Assembly: GCA_002803225.1 (NCBI GenBank)
Contig: NXFV01000923.1
Location: forward strand, 1-64,000
DNA from: Gamarada debralockiae
Lineage: Eukaryota > Ascomycota > Leotiomycetes > Helotiales > Hyphodiscaceae
DNA: 64,000 nt
Direction of reading: 5' to 3'
Part shown: piece after piece, positions 37,816 to 49,782 of the stretch
How positions within the stretch are numbered: the first letter of the stretch is position 1
Layout: each line of letters begins with the position of its first letter
Made by a program: the position numbers and the translations under genes
Notes under the pieces: generated by a model
The model's database searches: none
The model's input: only the letters and a program-made list of their open reading frames with translations
Told to the model about the DNA's origin: nothing

Positions 37816-38170
37816 CGGGGGAGGCAGTCAATGGAGAATATGCTGTAAGAATGCGACAGTCAGTAGTGAAGGGACTGAATTGATATGTGTTTTGGTGTGC
37901 AATGGAGGTTCAAGAGAGTAGATTATTGAGTGTGACTTACTGCTTGTATGATGTCGTTGACAGGAAGACACACTTAAAATACCTATTGCCAAGTCAGCAC
38001 CTCCAAGTCTTTAAAGACTGACTGTCTTTGTATTTGGATGAGATCAAATTGCTGCGGGGTGTTGCTGTAAAGTTTGATTAATGTAGCAATGGCCGAAAAG
38101 TTCACCTCGAACTTCCTTCAAGGTGTGTATGGGATTTGGATGATGGGACAGGGTGGGGATTAAAGCATAC

Positions 38171-38578
38171 CTTGTAGACGTCTCAGACTTGATCAATCTC
38201 GCTGTGAAGTTTGGAGAGCTTGTGGAGATGAAGGTTTCTGTCGAAGTCAGCATGATGGTAACAACATGGAAGGAGTGTGTGTGAGTCTGTGAGGGCGATG
38301 TGGGAGGAGTGGAATGAGCCATTCATCGCGGCGTACCTCTGTCACCTCTAAGGCGTGATAAAACTTGTCGTAGAGTCGTGTGAAGAGTAGAAAGGAAGAT
38401 GGAAGCTCCTGTGGTATGGTCAGCAAAACATAAGCAACCCCAGGTCCATGCATGAGTGCGTTAGACAGCAAGAGGAGCTATGGCAGACGAAGAATTAATT
38501 GTAGCGTACCTCTGACACGCCTGAGACCTGGAAAATTCTATTATAGAGGTGGGTGTATGTTCGGAGGGAAGAAGAATG
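38171..38578 (-). other. array of three similar mini-exons upstream of the 37815 gene
   Basis: Three segments, 38578-38510 (69 nt), 38408-38337 (72 nt) and 38237-38171 (67 nt), each have an acceptor on the left and a GTACGC or GTATGC donor on the right. They are spaced by introns of about 100 nt. Their translations in one frame are alike: SSSLRTYTHLYNRIFQVSG, SSFLLFTRLYDKFYHALEV, and a shorter third with LHSEIDQV. They may be duplicated 5' exons of the large gene that follows or a separate small gene. Which is true cannot be decided from DNA alone. Confidence 0.35.
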
Positions 38579-38579
38579 C

Positions 38580-39717
38580 TGCTGCTGTGGGTCGGCCGAC
38601 AGAACACAGACATGCATCCCAAAGCTCTGCGGTAGGCAAAGAGAATTGAGGGAGGCAACTTACGTGTTGCGGTCTTCCTCTGAGTATGTAACAGGCCTTC
38701 AATCCTCTATGACAATGTAGCTTCAAAATTTGTGTTATTGTGGTGGAGGGGTTGAAAAATTTGGATGGAATTCTGGCAAGGCTGAGGTGGGGTTTGGGGG
38801 GTTTAGGCAGCGATTCAGCCGCCTGAGCCGCACATGGGGCAGTCCAAAACTGACAGGGTCCCCAGACGGACTACGTCGCTGGAAAATATTTTTGAGTTGT
38901 GCTTGATGAGCTTCAGGTGCTTTTGAATTGATTTGCTATCTTCTGAATGAATTAAGGAACAAAGAATGAACAAAAAGTTGAGGTGCAGGGTCCCTTACGT
39001 GACAAGTGGCTCAGTTCGCTGCCTTGTCCTGCCTTGCAGCATAATCACCTCATCCTTTCCAGTTGCACAGCCACAATGTACTATCCGCAGAATCTGTGTC
39101 ACTTGGCACAGAGCCTGACTCTATTTGAGCACTTTTCAATTTGCACGCGTTTGGATGACATTTTGTATATCTAACACCCAAGAAAAGCGCCGTTGAAAAC
39201 ATTTTGATTTTAAATTTACTCTTGATGGTCCGTGCCCGTATTGGCGACCACGTACTGATCTCATAACTGTCCTGCACCCTGAGCTCCTAGTCTCGTCTCT
39301 CCCCTTTCCTGCTCCATACTCCGTATGATTTTGTTTAAGCTGTGTATATCCGGATTCCTTTCAAATAACCACCCCCTCAGCCTATTTGGCCTGAGTCTAA
39401 CCTCTCGTAGCAATTTCTTCAAGTCTTTATCGTCGGCCGCTTGAGAACTATCGTTAAAAGTGTGTTCTGTTGCTTCTGATATGACTTTGCAAGAAGGTGC
39501 TAGCTCCGTTCGTTCTTTTTTGTGAATCTATTCAGGGAGGCTACTTGATAGTTCAGTAGTCTGAGGAAGTGGCCTCGTTGAATTTGCTGCAAGCCATTCC
39601 AGTCAAAACGACAGAAAACACTAGAGCAACATCTTTCCCTCGACCATTTTGGAATTTTGAGATGGCCTTGGATGGCTATACTGCTGCTTGTCACCGTCCA
39701 GCCAACTTCCTGTTTAG
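38580..39717. other. intergenic, no supported gene
   Basis: Probable promoter and leader region of the leftward gene, then sequence in which I recognise nothing. A possible further leader exon ends at a good donor near 38662. Confidence 0.35.
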
Positions 39718-40250
39718 GTGATCCGCGGCCCAAACGAGCCAGACTCATTCCGGCTCTGGTGCGACGATCTTCGTGCTGGTAACATCCTATTGAATAAGGA
39801 TGATAGTATAGCTGCAATCATCGACTGTGAGTTTTCTTATGCGGGACCCGCGAAGTTTGCCTTCGATCCTCCATGGTGGTTATTATTGGAGCAGCCTGAG
39901 CGATGGCTTGATGGGATTGATAAGGGCAGAGAGGTCTACGATAGGCGTGTGAAGACCTGGCTGCGGGCCATGGAGAAGGTTGAGGAGAGGGTAGGGGTGA
40001 ATGGCGGGTCATCTAGATTGTCTACATTTATGCGGGAGAGTGGGAAACTAGCCGATTCTGGCTTAACTACACTGCGAGAAAGAGTTGGGCATTTGATAGT
40101 ATTTACTGGAAGTACTTAGACGAGAGGTTTTTCGATAAGAGGGGAAGTAACGTGCAGAACCATGAGCTATGGAAGGCGAGATTAGATCTCTTGATTGACA
40201 AAGAAAGAATGGCTATGGAACCTCTCGTGGAGAGAAAGATGATGGAGTAG
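39718..40250 (+). pseudogene. aminoglycoside-phosphotransferase-like (APH) C-terminal fragment
   Basis: The open part reads SFRLWCDDLRAGNILLNKDD, then IAAIIDCEFSYAGPAKFAFD and PPWWLLLEQPERW, matching the C-terminal lobe of fungal APH-family kinases (PF01636). The family's catalytic HxDxxxxN is seen here as CDDLRAGN. The natural frame moves by one base near 40,060-40,075: afterwards the coding text continues in another frame (SWAFDSIYWKYLDERFF, then MAMEPLVERKMME) to a stop at 40,250. The N-terminal lobe with the nucleotide-binding loop is absent; homology begins abruptly at 39,718. So it is truncated and frameshifted. Confidence 0.75.
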
Positions 40251-41249
40251 AAAGATCGGATCCTATTGACTGGGATCCGAAGAATGCGAAAAGCTGCTTG
40301 GCTCAGGTGTTGGGTGAGGATATCTGGACTCCTTGAAGACATTGGATAAGGGTTGGGGCACATTGGAAGGAATTGTGATGAAATATGGGCAGAAGCGCAC
40401 TTAAAGTGAATGAGAAGTGTCGATTTGTGATCTTGCGGATCGATACCGTATGCCCGTTTAATGAGTTGAATCGCGACTATAGGCTTCCTAAACATATAGA
40501 TCGCTCTAATTAAAGCATTTCCATGAGTTGCCCCGATCTCACCCAGATTCTGCGCAGCCGTCTCTTTTTCCCACATTCGGGAAAATGAGGCTTCTGCGGC
40601 TGGAGCATAGTAGCCAATGAGCTCCCCCTCATTGGCGGTGGCGTTGCTGATTCAATATCCCGCCCCAGCCCCAGACAATTCTGGAACTGCAGGGAGAAGA
40701 CGGTGGCCCAAAAAAAAATTTTTAAAAATTAAAAATTAAATATAAAATTTTATATTTATATATAAAATTTTAATATTTAAATAAACCATATAAAAATAAA
40801 TAACCAAAACCAAAAGGAAAAGTTGTAGCCAATAATATTTCGGTGAAACTGCACCTTTCTCAGCTGCCAAGACCTTAATTGAGGCTGCCTGCCGTGCCTT
40901 GAGGGCCGAGCCGCGTCAATTGAACGCTATGAAAAGGTGCGATGGCACGGCTGCCGCCAGTAATTCTCTCGCATCTAAATTACCACTCGAAGCAAGATGT
41001 GCGACAATAGAGATTGTCATCTTTTTACGAAGACCGACCCACCTAGTGGCTATTGTGACCGAGATCACTGCCACATATACTACGTTCATCAACATGGACT
41101 TGTTTATCGTCATCCCGACGTTCAATTTAGAGATTCTGCTGCCAAAACCCCTAGTAGATATGTGGGGAGCAATGTTGCGGCGTCGTTTTGCGGCGATGAT
41201 CGCTTGACTTTGATGCGAGTCTCCCTCCAAACTTTTATTATAGTAAACG
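40251..41249. other. intergenic with AT-only tract
   Basis: 40,711-40,800 is an almost pure A/T low-complexity block, probably the core of a decayed element. The rest is spacer and the upstream region of the CorA-like gene. A minus-strand frame at 40,576-40,103 is discussed under rejected items. Confidence 0.45.
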
Positions 41250-43100
41250 ATGGCTAGCGCTGACGATTATAGACACCTTCCATCCATTCCTAAGGCGATC
41301 AAGGAGGTCAAGGCGGAGTCAGAGTATCTTAAACAGTCAGAATGTCTTCAAGACGTCCTGCCTGCTGATATGCCCGCTTTCTTTCAAGAGAAGCTCAAGA
41401 AAATTTGCGAGCATTGCGAATGTAAACAGGACGTTCTTTGGAACAATTTTCTTCGCGATGAGCAACATTTCGATGCATGCTTCAGATATGTCAACAAAGA
41501 AAAAACACAGCAGCGAAAATGTTTCCTGAAGTGTAAGTTACTTAACTTTGGTACCCGGAATAGGACTAATGAATAGCAGTGTACACGCTACGGGTCCCCT
41601 TCCTCTCTGACCTGACGGTTAGCTTTTCGATGGTTCACCACATCAGAGCTGAAGGAGAGGATTTCGTCCCTGCCTCGGCCGATAAAACGAAAGAAGACCA
41701 TAACCAAGAACATATGTTTGGGTTCATATATGGTTTGGATGGCAAGCAAATGCAAACGCTTCTGACAGGCCTGGTCTCTCGTTGGCAAGACATTGCTGGT
41801 GACCACTCAAAGCCAAGCACCGGTATTACCCCACGACTGTTTGTGGCTGCCCTAATCTCGCAGTACGGATCTATAATCTCGGAAAGGATCCAGAATGTGC
41901 ACAAGAACTTGAGGATTTGTGACGACGACTTGCAAAAAGCAATTCATAATTTGGAGAAGGAGAAGGAACCTGACCCTTCTTCCGATCAGACCAGTCAGAT
42001 ACGCGGAATCAACCAAAATCTGATCGGCATGAACATAGAGCTTACTGGAACGAAATCGACGATGCACTACCTCGCTGAAAGTGCTGATGTCATGGTGAAA
42101 TACATCACACCTTTCGAGCAATACGTCGAAGCACGTCTCAATGAATGGCACGCAACCTCAGAAAGGACTAGGGTAAAGAAAGAAGTCACTGATCTGAAAG
42201 AGCCAGACCTTGATTTGAAGAAAAAGAGAACAACGACGTTCAACAACAAGTTGCTAGGTGCTCTACAGGAGCTAGACTCTTGCAGTGAGAAAATACGAGA
42301 TCATGACAAACTAGTCATGGTCAGAAAAAATATGCTTCAGTACAAGACTGATATCGAAAGTCTGCAGCAACATATCAACATTAATGTTGGCATGGTAAGT
42401 CGTTCCTGGCCTCATGTTGCAGCCGAGCAAGTAACTGATGTTTCGCAGGTGAGCAACGTGATCGCGGCACGAGATCGTTCTATCCAACAATCAATTATGG
42501 CGAACACCGCAAGAGATGGGGCAAAAATGAAGTTCATGGCCATCTTGACTGCGTTCTTCCTGCCAGGAACATTCATGGCTGTATGAACTGAACGTCTCTC
42601 TTTGACAATAGGCCATGCTGACTCTGTTGCAGGTCTTCCTTACAACCCCGATGTTCAACTTCATCGATGACACGAAGCCACTGCTCACCAAACGAGGTAT
42701 CCCCTTAGGGATATACTGGGGAGTCACAGCCTTAGGATTCATCCTTTTGCTTATAACATTATTCCTCTTGCATAAACCGGACGTCGTTTGCAGGCTTATT
42801 GATGCTCTGGTTCCTCTGAAGGCCATTCATGATGGGCCGTTTTATCAAGACTGCAAGAAACGAAGCTTGAAATTGAAGGCCAAGGCTGATAGAAAGAACG
42901 GCACCGAAGACGGAGCGGCGATGCAGAAAGAGAAGCCTGCGGATAAGAACAAGGCAAAACCTGGAGAACAGTCACACAAAGCGAATGGCATGAATGGAAA
43001 GAGTACAAGCACGGATGGGAGTTCGCAAGGAGGAAGCAAGTCATCCACTGGGTGGTTTCGCAATGGCCGGGTCGCGCTGTGCGGTGACAGCCACGTTTGA
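41250..43100 (+). CDS. CorA-like two-TM membrane protein
   Basis: Exons are 41250-41532, 41580-42394, 42449-42580 and 42633-43100, in phase, giving 565 residues. Most of the protein is a long helical cytosolic domain with heptad-like stretches (for example KEPDLDLKKKRTTTFNNKLL). Near the C-terminus are AILTAFFLPGTFMAVFLTTP and, after a short loop, GIYWGVTALGFILLLITLFL, the two-helix arrangement and FLPGTF signature of fungal CorA/ZntB-like divalent-cation transporters. The canonical GMN selectivity motif is missing, as in many fungal relatives, so ion transport is unproven. The tail is hydrophilic, rich in Lys, Ser and Gly. Confidence 0.75.
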
Positions 43101-44245
43101 AGATATGTTTTATCGGGGAGAACACTGGAAACCAGGATTTTTTAAGCTTAGGTAACTTTAATAGGAACTTCCTTAATCTATAGTATACCAAAGCTATTTA
43201 TTAGACAATGAAGGGCAGTCTTTCTTTGTTTCTGAGAATGGGTACATAGGAATTGTACCTAATGATATCAAATCTAGTGACCTTGTTATTATTCTGTTTA
43301 GCCTCACTCGGAATTATGGGCGAGTCGCTCATATACAACATCTTCAAGTCGCAGATCAAGGTAAAGAAGATAACAGAGATAGTGGTCTTGATCTGCCTCT
43401 GTAAACATAAACCAGTTCATGTGCTCGTGCTAATGAAGGTCCCGCTTCTACTACTTAAGGGAATAGGTCAGTAACTCCAAAGATACATTCCTTTTGTGTG
43501 AATTGAGCAGGAGGTTCTTAAGGGAGATAGTGCCTCCTATAAGGGCCACGCTTTGTGAGCTCAATATAGCCCATCCTGCTAGGGAGTAAAGTGAATAATA
43601 AGAAAGCATTTTCGAGACATGAAGAGGTATATAAGTATCACGTTCAATAAGACCTTAATTTCAGTGTTTTAGGATCTAGAAAGAAGGGGCTGTTAGCAAT
43701 TGATTAAAGACACGTAGAGAAGAACGATCAAGCCTATAGTTGCCTTAGTGATGCGAATGTTGGGGGTTGGGAGTAGAGTTAATGAAAATATCAATAAAAA
43801 AATTTCTAAGTAAAAAGTGATTTGGTCGCATGAGGTCGGCACAAGTACCGATTTGGTAGTTTTAGGCGATAGGGCTGCATTTCAGTGGGTTTTTTGGTGT
43901 AAGCGAGCGCTGTCCGTCAGCCCGTTTTCCCGCCGGTACTTGCGCGGACCTCTCGCCGGCAAAACATAATCCATATCTTGGCCGAATTAATGAAAATCTT
44001 ACATATTCACGAATTCGATGTCTTATTTAGAAAGCAGTGACGATTGGCCAATTAAACAGTCAGTTGGCCAATCAGAATATTAGTGAAATCGATGCAACAA
44101 GTCCACCAGATCAATCAATATTCAGGATCAATTTGCCGAGCAAGACCACGCCAACGTGTTTGTGTTTGAGAGTATGATAGCGCTTCATTTATCGATGGCC
44201 GGTTAACATCGATGTTTGCGTTTTAGAATTTGACAAGACTCTTTC
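43101..44245. other. intergenic with small inverted-repeat element
   Basis: GAGGTCGGCACAAGTACCG (43832-43850) recurs in inverse orientation as 43934-43952 with three mismatches, enclosing about 80 bp. Close by, TTGGCCAAT occurs twice in opposite orientation around 44045-44075. No coding frame is convincing, so I read this as non-autonomous transposon debris. Confidence 0.45.
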
Positions 44246-45487
44246 TTACTTCTGTAGAGCGTTGCAGGTATCCGATTGAGCAGATCGCGGAAGACCCAGC
44301 CTAACCAGATTCTGCATTTCAAGATCTTTCCAACCATCGTGGTGCTGCTTCATATCTGTCTGATCAGACAGGGACCCATAAACCATTGATGGAGGCTTTA
44401 TGTTCGAAGGTGATGACATAGGTGTCTGACCGAGATCTTCTGATGAATTTTTAGAAGATTCTGCTCTGTTAGTATGTTGCTCCGAAATTTTTAAGGTGTA
44501 CTCACCTCGAAGAGATTGCCCGTCGTCTGGGAAAGTCGAGGGTACTGCCTCGCTCACAAGGACCAGAACCCGTGCAGAATCCAACATGTATGAGGTTGAT
44601 TTCTGAAAATCACCAAAACTCCGCTGTCCCAGCTGTCCCCGATGGTTCTGTCCTGAACCAGGAGCGTTTGAGTCGGCTTTGGTTCCTTTGCTTGCTACCA
44701 ATTGTGCGCCCAGCCACAGGGCAACCCATACAATATCTGCGGCATTGACTATCTGTATAAGTCGTCAAATGGAAGTCCTTGAAATAACTGAACTCCCCCT
44801 GAGCACTCACCCATAGAGATATGACAAAATCTATTTGACCTGTCCGGTAAAGAACGGGAGAAGCGATAGCACAAACGCTAGCGATGATAGAGAGAACGAG
44901 ACTCCATTGGCAAAGATCTCGAGCCCGTGTCGATCCTGGGTTTTGGAGACAGCTGTTCTGATTGAAAATCCGAATGGCCAGGTATAGGTATATGAAGCTT
45001 AACAAGGTGTGTTCTGCCGCAAAGAGCCCAAGAATTGTAGTCTTCTCAGCCTCAATATCACCCTTGCTTAGGGCTGTCAACGTACAAAGTATGACTGTCG
45101 TGATGGTGCAGGGTATTTGTGACCACAATGCGGCCCCTCGAAACCAATGCTGACCACAGAGAATCCACAAGACACCACACTTAGGAAAACCACCAAGTCA
45201 GCGCAACCTTTCCAACGAAGTAAATGTCTTACTTGATAAATGATCAAAAGACTGGCGGACACCGAAAGGAAAACTTGTACCAACTTCTCGTCTCGTCGAA
45301 TCGAAAACACCAAGAAGAGCACTTTCGGGAGGATGAGTATGAGACACGAAACTGGTTCAACCAGTGACAGAATATTGTGCCATGGTGTGATGCGGCGTTT
45401 CCCCCAACGCCGCATGGCAGATACGCCAAATTTGATCGTCAAGATGGTTACGGAAAGAATGGACATTGCGAGGGATACACTTGGCAT
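44246..45487 (-). CDS. multi-pass membrane protein, unknown family
   Basis: Exons are 45487-45233, 45179-44811 and 44752-44246, in phase, giving about 376 residues from MPSVSLAMSILSVTILTIKF. About seven hydrophobic helices are visible (for example ILSLVEPVSCLILILPKVLF, ITTVILCTLTALSKGDIEAE, HTLLSFIYLYLAIRIFNQNS and WSLVLSIIASVCAIASPVLY), followed by a hydrophilic C-terminal tail of about 120 residues. The overall shape recalls PTH11-like or other seven-helix fungal membrane proteins, but I see no diagnostic motif. The start is uncertain: a second ATG frame begins at 45632 close behind a TATA box and could be an upstream exon. Confidence 0.55.
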
Positions 45488-45678
45488 ATTTGTAGCGGTG
45501 ACCGTCAACGACGATCCTTGAGAGAAGCATATGAAGGGCCTGGTGCCACAGCAACCAAAGAGGCAATATCCAGGTCGCAAGTCTGTATGGTAAGACGGCA
45601 ACGTCGAGGAAGATGCAGATGCAGAAGCGCATTAACCAACAAGCGAACCAGGTGATGAAGCACGATGTGAGGCGGGCC

Positions 45679-45686
45679 TATATATA
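45679..45686 (-). promoter_or_regulatory. TATA box of the multi-pass membrane protein gene
   Basis: A TATATATA block lies 192 bp upstream of the proposed start at 45487 and about 50 bp upstream of an ATG at 45632. It is a plausible core promoter; assignment is by position only. Confidence 0.4.
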
Positions 45687-47019
45687 CTTCTCATCAGGTC
45701 AATAACGAACGGCAAGCATGATTCAGAATTGATTGCACAAACTATGCTCCTAGCATTGGTCCACTGGAATCGTTTCCGATACGAGCCAGTAAAGGATAAG
45801 ACTGCAGGTGATATCAAAACTAATCCTTATCCTTATCCCATATTAGAGTTTTTCCAGTTGAAACACCCGGAGTCTCCATGCTCGATATCCTTAACAAAGA
45901 AACAGGACACAGAAGTTGACGGGGTGCTGGGGCCACTCGGATCCCGCGCATATGGCTCAACACAGAAGTTTTGCACTAGCGCTATTCCGAATAGTGTATC
46001 CCAAAAGCAGGGAATGTCTGGGGGGTACGTAATTCGGAATAGTGCGTTTTCTCCTCCTGGGTTATTTCCAAGGATGCTGTGGTTCAGCTCGTTATGGGTG
46101 ACTAGGGCCAAAACGGACCATGCACCTTCGGATAGGTGTCAGTCAAGAACGATACATTGATGCTGAGGTTTGAAGAAGACTGACCCATGTAAGTGTTGCA
46201 AATGGTTGAACATGGTCCGTGGGAACGAGAAGAGGGTCAGCTGGGAGGAAGTAAGGATGATGTTCTGATTTTTCGATCCGGAAATGATATTGGTAGGTGA
46301 TGGCCGAATAAAGCTTGGGATGGAAGGTAATTGATTTCGTCGGACATATTGTGATGATTGGCGGACGACGATCGCGGTATTACAGATGTTTAGGAAGAAC
46401 AGCACAATAATATCTTCGGTCAGGTAAAGGCATTGTAGCTGGTATGACGGCAATTCTGCAATCACAGACGAGCTGCATTGCGACTGGCGGGGTGTCCACG
46501 TCCCCACTCGTATCTGGAAACAAGGGGAATGCGGGGCAACGCGTCACGTAGTGTTCTTGCCACGAAACAGAAGGCTAAGCGATACCACTTCAGCTCACGT
46601 CAATGAATCCAATGTTCGATTTTTCCGAATTATCACTTTGATCAGACGTCATATGATCCATGTCCTTCGGCTTCTCGGTTGGTGGTTTCCTCACAGCCGC
46701 CTCCCTCATTGAACAAGCCGTATCGGCTCTTTTGTGAAGCTGGTGGCCCGGCCTTTCAAGTACCAACGTCTCACTAGGAAGAGGCAATATATATAGAAAG
46801 GTCTCGGGGATTCCAGGTAGAGCGCGCAAGATAACACGTTATTTTTCATCCCACAGATTATGCCGAGCAGAATATTCGAGGGGAGAACACGACGTAGGGC
46901 TGTGGTTGGCCAGGAAGCACATCCGCTTTGATATTCTCTATTATATCACCACTCCTAAATAGCGTCGTTGAATATGGTGAAGTGAATATAACCTCTACTC
47001 CATTGACCTAAGCATACCA
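45687..47019. other. intergenic, no supported gene
   Basis: Several short minus-strand frames exist (46111-45833, 46507-46139, 46829-46590). None joins to a neighbour with good splice sites or resembles a family. Part of this is the 3' flank of the arylsulfotransferase gene. Confidence 0.35.
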
Positions 47020-48894
47020 TCAGGCCTTAAAGACCTGTCCATATGTGGCTGTAGTGGTATTCGAAGCCGTGACATTCGTTGCCGGTGGAACCGACAAATT
47101 CTGCCCTGGCACATACGTCTGCGTAGCCAGACTCGTTCCCAGCACACTTCCATCAGCAGCCAAAGCCTGCGTGTAACCCCAGGCAAAAAATTCACTCGCT
47201 GTAAGACTCGTCTCGAAGCCAGTCTTCGCCGCGGTTCCTAACACCTTCGTGCAATTGCTCTCAGTCGGCCCACCGAAGAACTTCCAACTTGCAATCTCCG
47301 TCGCGCCATTCCATGACGTGTAGAAAGTAGTTGGTGAAGATGTGCTAATGGAATCCGACCATAAGGCCGGCGTTGAGTCGGGAATGCCAGTCCAGTCAGC
47401 TTTGAAGGCACGGTAGCTCATCGAGACGTTCTCGGCCCCGAATTGGCCTTGCATGATAAGGGTTCCATCCGCAGTGTATTCCGAGATATATGGCTCGCTC
47501 CCCCACCCTATGAAAACATTTGTGTTGTCCAGAAGTTGGGTGCTCCCTTGACTTGTAGACAGTATTTGTTTACCTGCATCATCGGAAATTGTGTATTGGC
47601 GAAGAAGCTTGCAAGTCATCGCTGCCGTGTCGACTGCCATTACCATGCCTGCGGAGTGAGTTTGAAAATTTATTTCCCCGTCAGCACCGTTGTCAAATAG
47701 CGAGATGATCATGGTGGTTCCATTTTGGGAGTGGATACGGCCGTGATGCTGAAATGCGAATGGGAAAGTGTTGTTGTCGAAATCCTCAAAGGTAAATTGA
47801 TTCTTCTTGCCGTTTAGCTCCCAAATGATAGAGCCGTCGATACCACTAATGTAGAACAAGGCACATAGATAGCGACTGGAGATTAGGTAGTTTCCAGAGT
47901 CGTCTTTCTGAACAGAATTTAGGTGGCTGGAGTATTGTCAAAGTTTATTTCTCAGAGTACGAAACGGCCTGTAATTAAGACTTACAAGTAGTCCCAAACG
48001 GTCGAAACCGAAGAGCCATTTCCAGCACCGGCGCTGGCCCGGCCGTTGTAACTCTGGGCGGGAGTTGTGTGTTCAAGGGAGCGCCACTCGAATAGCACCT
48101 CGCCAGTCGCAATGTCAATTTCCTGGAAGATACCCTGCAGAACCCAACCCCAAGGTTTATCTGCAGGTTGAGCCAAGCCATAGCTCGACAAATCGTACTG
48201 CGTGGGCTCATAAATGGTGGTGATAGCGGTTGAGCCTCCATCAATGACCGTAAACTCGTGAACATCATTAGGAGCTCGTCCAAAGCCAGATGATACAGTT
48301 TGGACGGCATGATAGGTGCTGTTCATGATGATGCCGTGGCCTTTGTTGCCGCCAGCCTCGTCGATTCCTGAGTAATAAGTCATGTGGGGCTGCGCATCAT
48401 ACTCTGCAATTTTCAGATCATGCTCATATTGTCCACCAGCAGAACCGTAGCCGCTGTATATGAGATTCTGCAGTTCAGTAAGCCTTTGGTTTCTCGACTC
48501 CTCCTTGAGGTCCTTGCCCCTTTCTGGTCATAGACATAAGGTCCATTCTGGATAACTTCAGTCTCTTCCACTGCGATCTCAGCGACTTCCGCCGCAGTGA
48601 TTGATGTTAGAGATAAAGTGGATCCGGCAGCTAAGTTTGAGCCTGGTGGTGGAGTGTAAGGCGTTATGAGGATGTACCCAGGTGCTATGAGCGCCTCATT
48701 TAATGTGGTGAAGTTGAACATAGGCGGGGCCAAGTCTGGCCTCTGAGTTGAACCGAAAAAATTAGAACGGCTATAAAGGTTAATTTCATACTTACAGAAA
48801 GGAAGGTCCAGAATTGATTGGTTGAGGGATAGGCAAAGCTCCCAACGGGAAAGATTATCCCAAGCCCCAGAGCGCATTTAGTGGAGACCTTCAT
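47020..48894 (-). CDS. secreted arylsulfotransferase-family protein (ASST)
   Basis: Four exons: 48894 to about 48797, 48742-48518, 48467-47986 and 47926-47020. The N-terminus (MKVSTKCALGLGIIFPVGSF) is a signal peptide. Landmarks are GPYVYDQKG joined to NLIYSGYGSAGGQYEHDLKI, GGNKGHGIIMNSTY, the conserved DVHEFTVIDGG, FQEIDIATGEVLFEWRSLEH, HLNSVQKDDSGNYLISSRY, GSIIWELNG and FAFQHHGRI. These are the recurrent blades of the fungal arylsulfotransferase (PF14269) beta-propeller, thought to move sulfate between phenols. Many N-glycosylation sequons fit secretion. Intron 2 (48517-48468) begins with GC, not GT; using it restores the family's YDxxGxLxYSGYG. The canonical frame without it would stop early. 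The exact edge of exon 1 may be off by a base. Confidence 0.8.
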
Positions 48895-49782
48895 TGAATT
48901 CGAAAGAGATACCTCAGATTGATAGAAGATGAGAAAAGAGTTGTCAAGAATATGAGTCGTAAGACACAGTGTCTAATGATGAAAGAGAGGAAGTAGAAAT
49001 GGTGATGCCAGACAATTGTCCTGGCTTGTTGCGTCTTATATATTTCGCGGTCTCTGCGAGTTTTGGGTATCGCGATGCTTTCTTCTTATGGATATAGCCA
49101 ACATCTAGGATCACTAAATCTAGGATCACTAGCATTATGTGATGTAATCCAGGTCTGTATGTCGGCAGTTAATCGCTCAATCCAAAGAGACCCTGATCGT
49201 AGCAGGACACCACAGCTTCGTGGATGGCTCGATGTCAGATTCAATATCAACTAACAAAGTATTCAAAGTAGATAGATGAGCATCTCCTGGGATGTGTGAA
49301 TACATGATGCTTCATCCCTTTCCTTGCTTGGACGACACGTACGCTTCATCGGCTACAAAGTTCGGAGATTAATGACTGAAGGTACCGTTCACTATTTGTA
49401 ACGCAAAACACAACTATATCCCGAGGATATTAAATTTAGGTTTGCGGCTTTAGAAAATGATTTGGATACTACTATCCCCTCCCCTGAAATAAAGGTTAAT
49501 TCCTCGCAGAGTGTGAAATATATGCTCCGAGTGGTGGAAACCCTTGTCAGCCTCAAAGCTCAGCCAAAGGATAGTCTGTGAGTAGAAATCAGGTGCTTAT
49601 AGAAGTCTCGTGAAGCCTGTCAGTGCTTGCTACGGTGATTTCTATTTGCCAGACACCTTAGAATGATATCCACAACCACCTGATAGCCCCCTTGCAAGAG
49701 CAAGGAATTAACCTTTTTTAGGAGGGGAGATAGTACAGTAGGAGCCACCGATATTGTTAACAACCGGGTAACTAATTTTATT
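48895..49782. other. upstream region of the arylsulfotransferase gene
   Basis: A TATATA block lies at about 49037, some 145 bp upstream of the start codon. Near 49100 a 15-base unit (ATCTAGGATCACTA) is tandemly duplicated. No gene is seen. Confidence 0.45.

Noticed and set aside
37816..38170. Possible continuation of the mini-exon array into a small gene ending near 38,044.
   Set aside because: The frame after the third mini-exon ends quickly and has an in-frame stop option; not enough to call a gene.
40103..40576. Minus-strand frame with a GNALIRAIYMFRKPIVAIQL stretch hinting at an ankyrin repeat.
   Set aside because: Only one weak partial match; the second half overlaps the APH pseudogene on the other strand and looks like its shadow.
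44466..44505. Candidate fourth intron in the multi-pass membrane protein gene (GTGAGT to AACAG).
   Set aside because: Removing it breaks the phase and ends the frame soon after, whereas reading through is open and protein-like.
46139..46829. Minus-strand frames considered as a further gene between the two minus-strand genes.
   Set aside because: No shared splice signals, no family match, and stops in all joined readings I tried.
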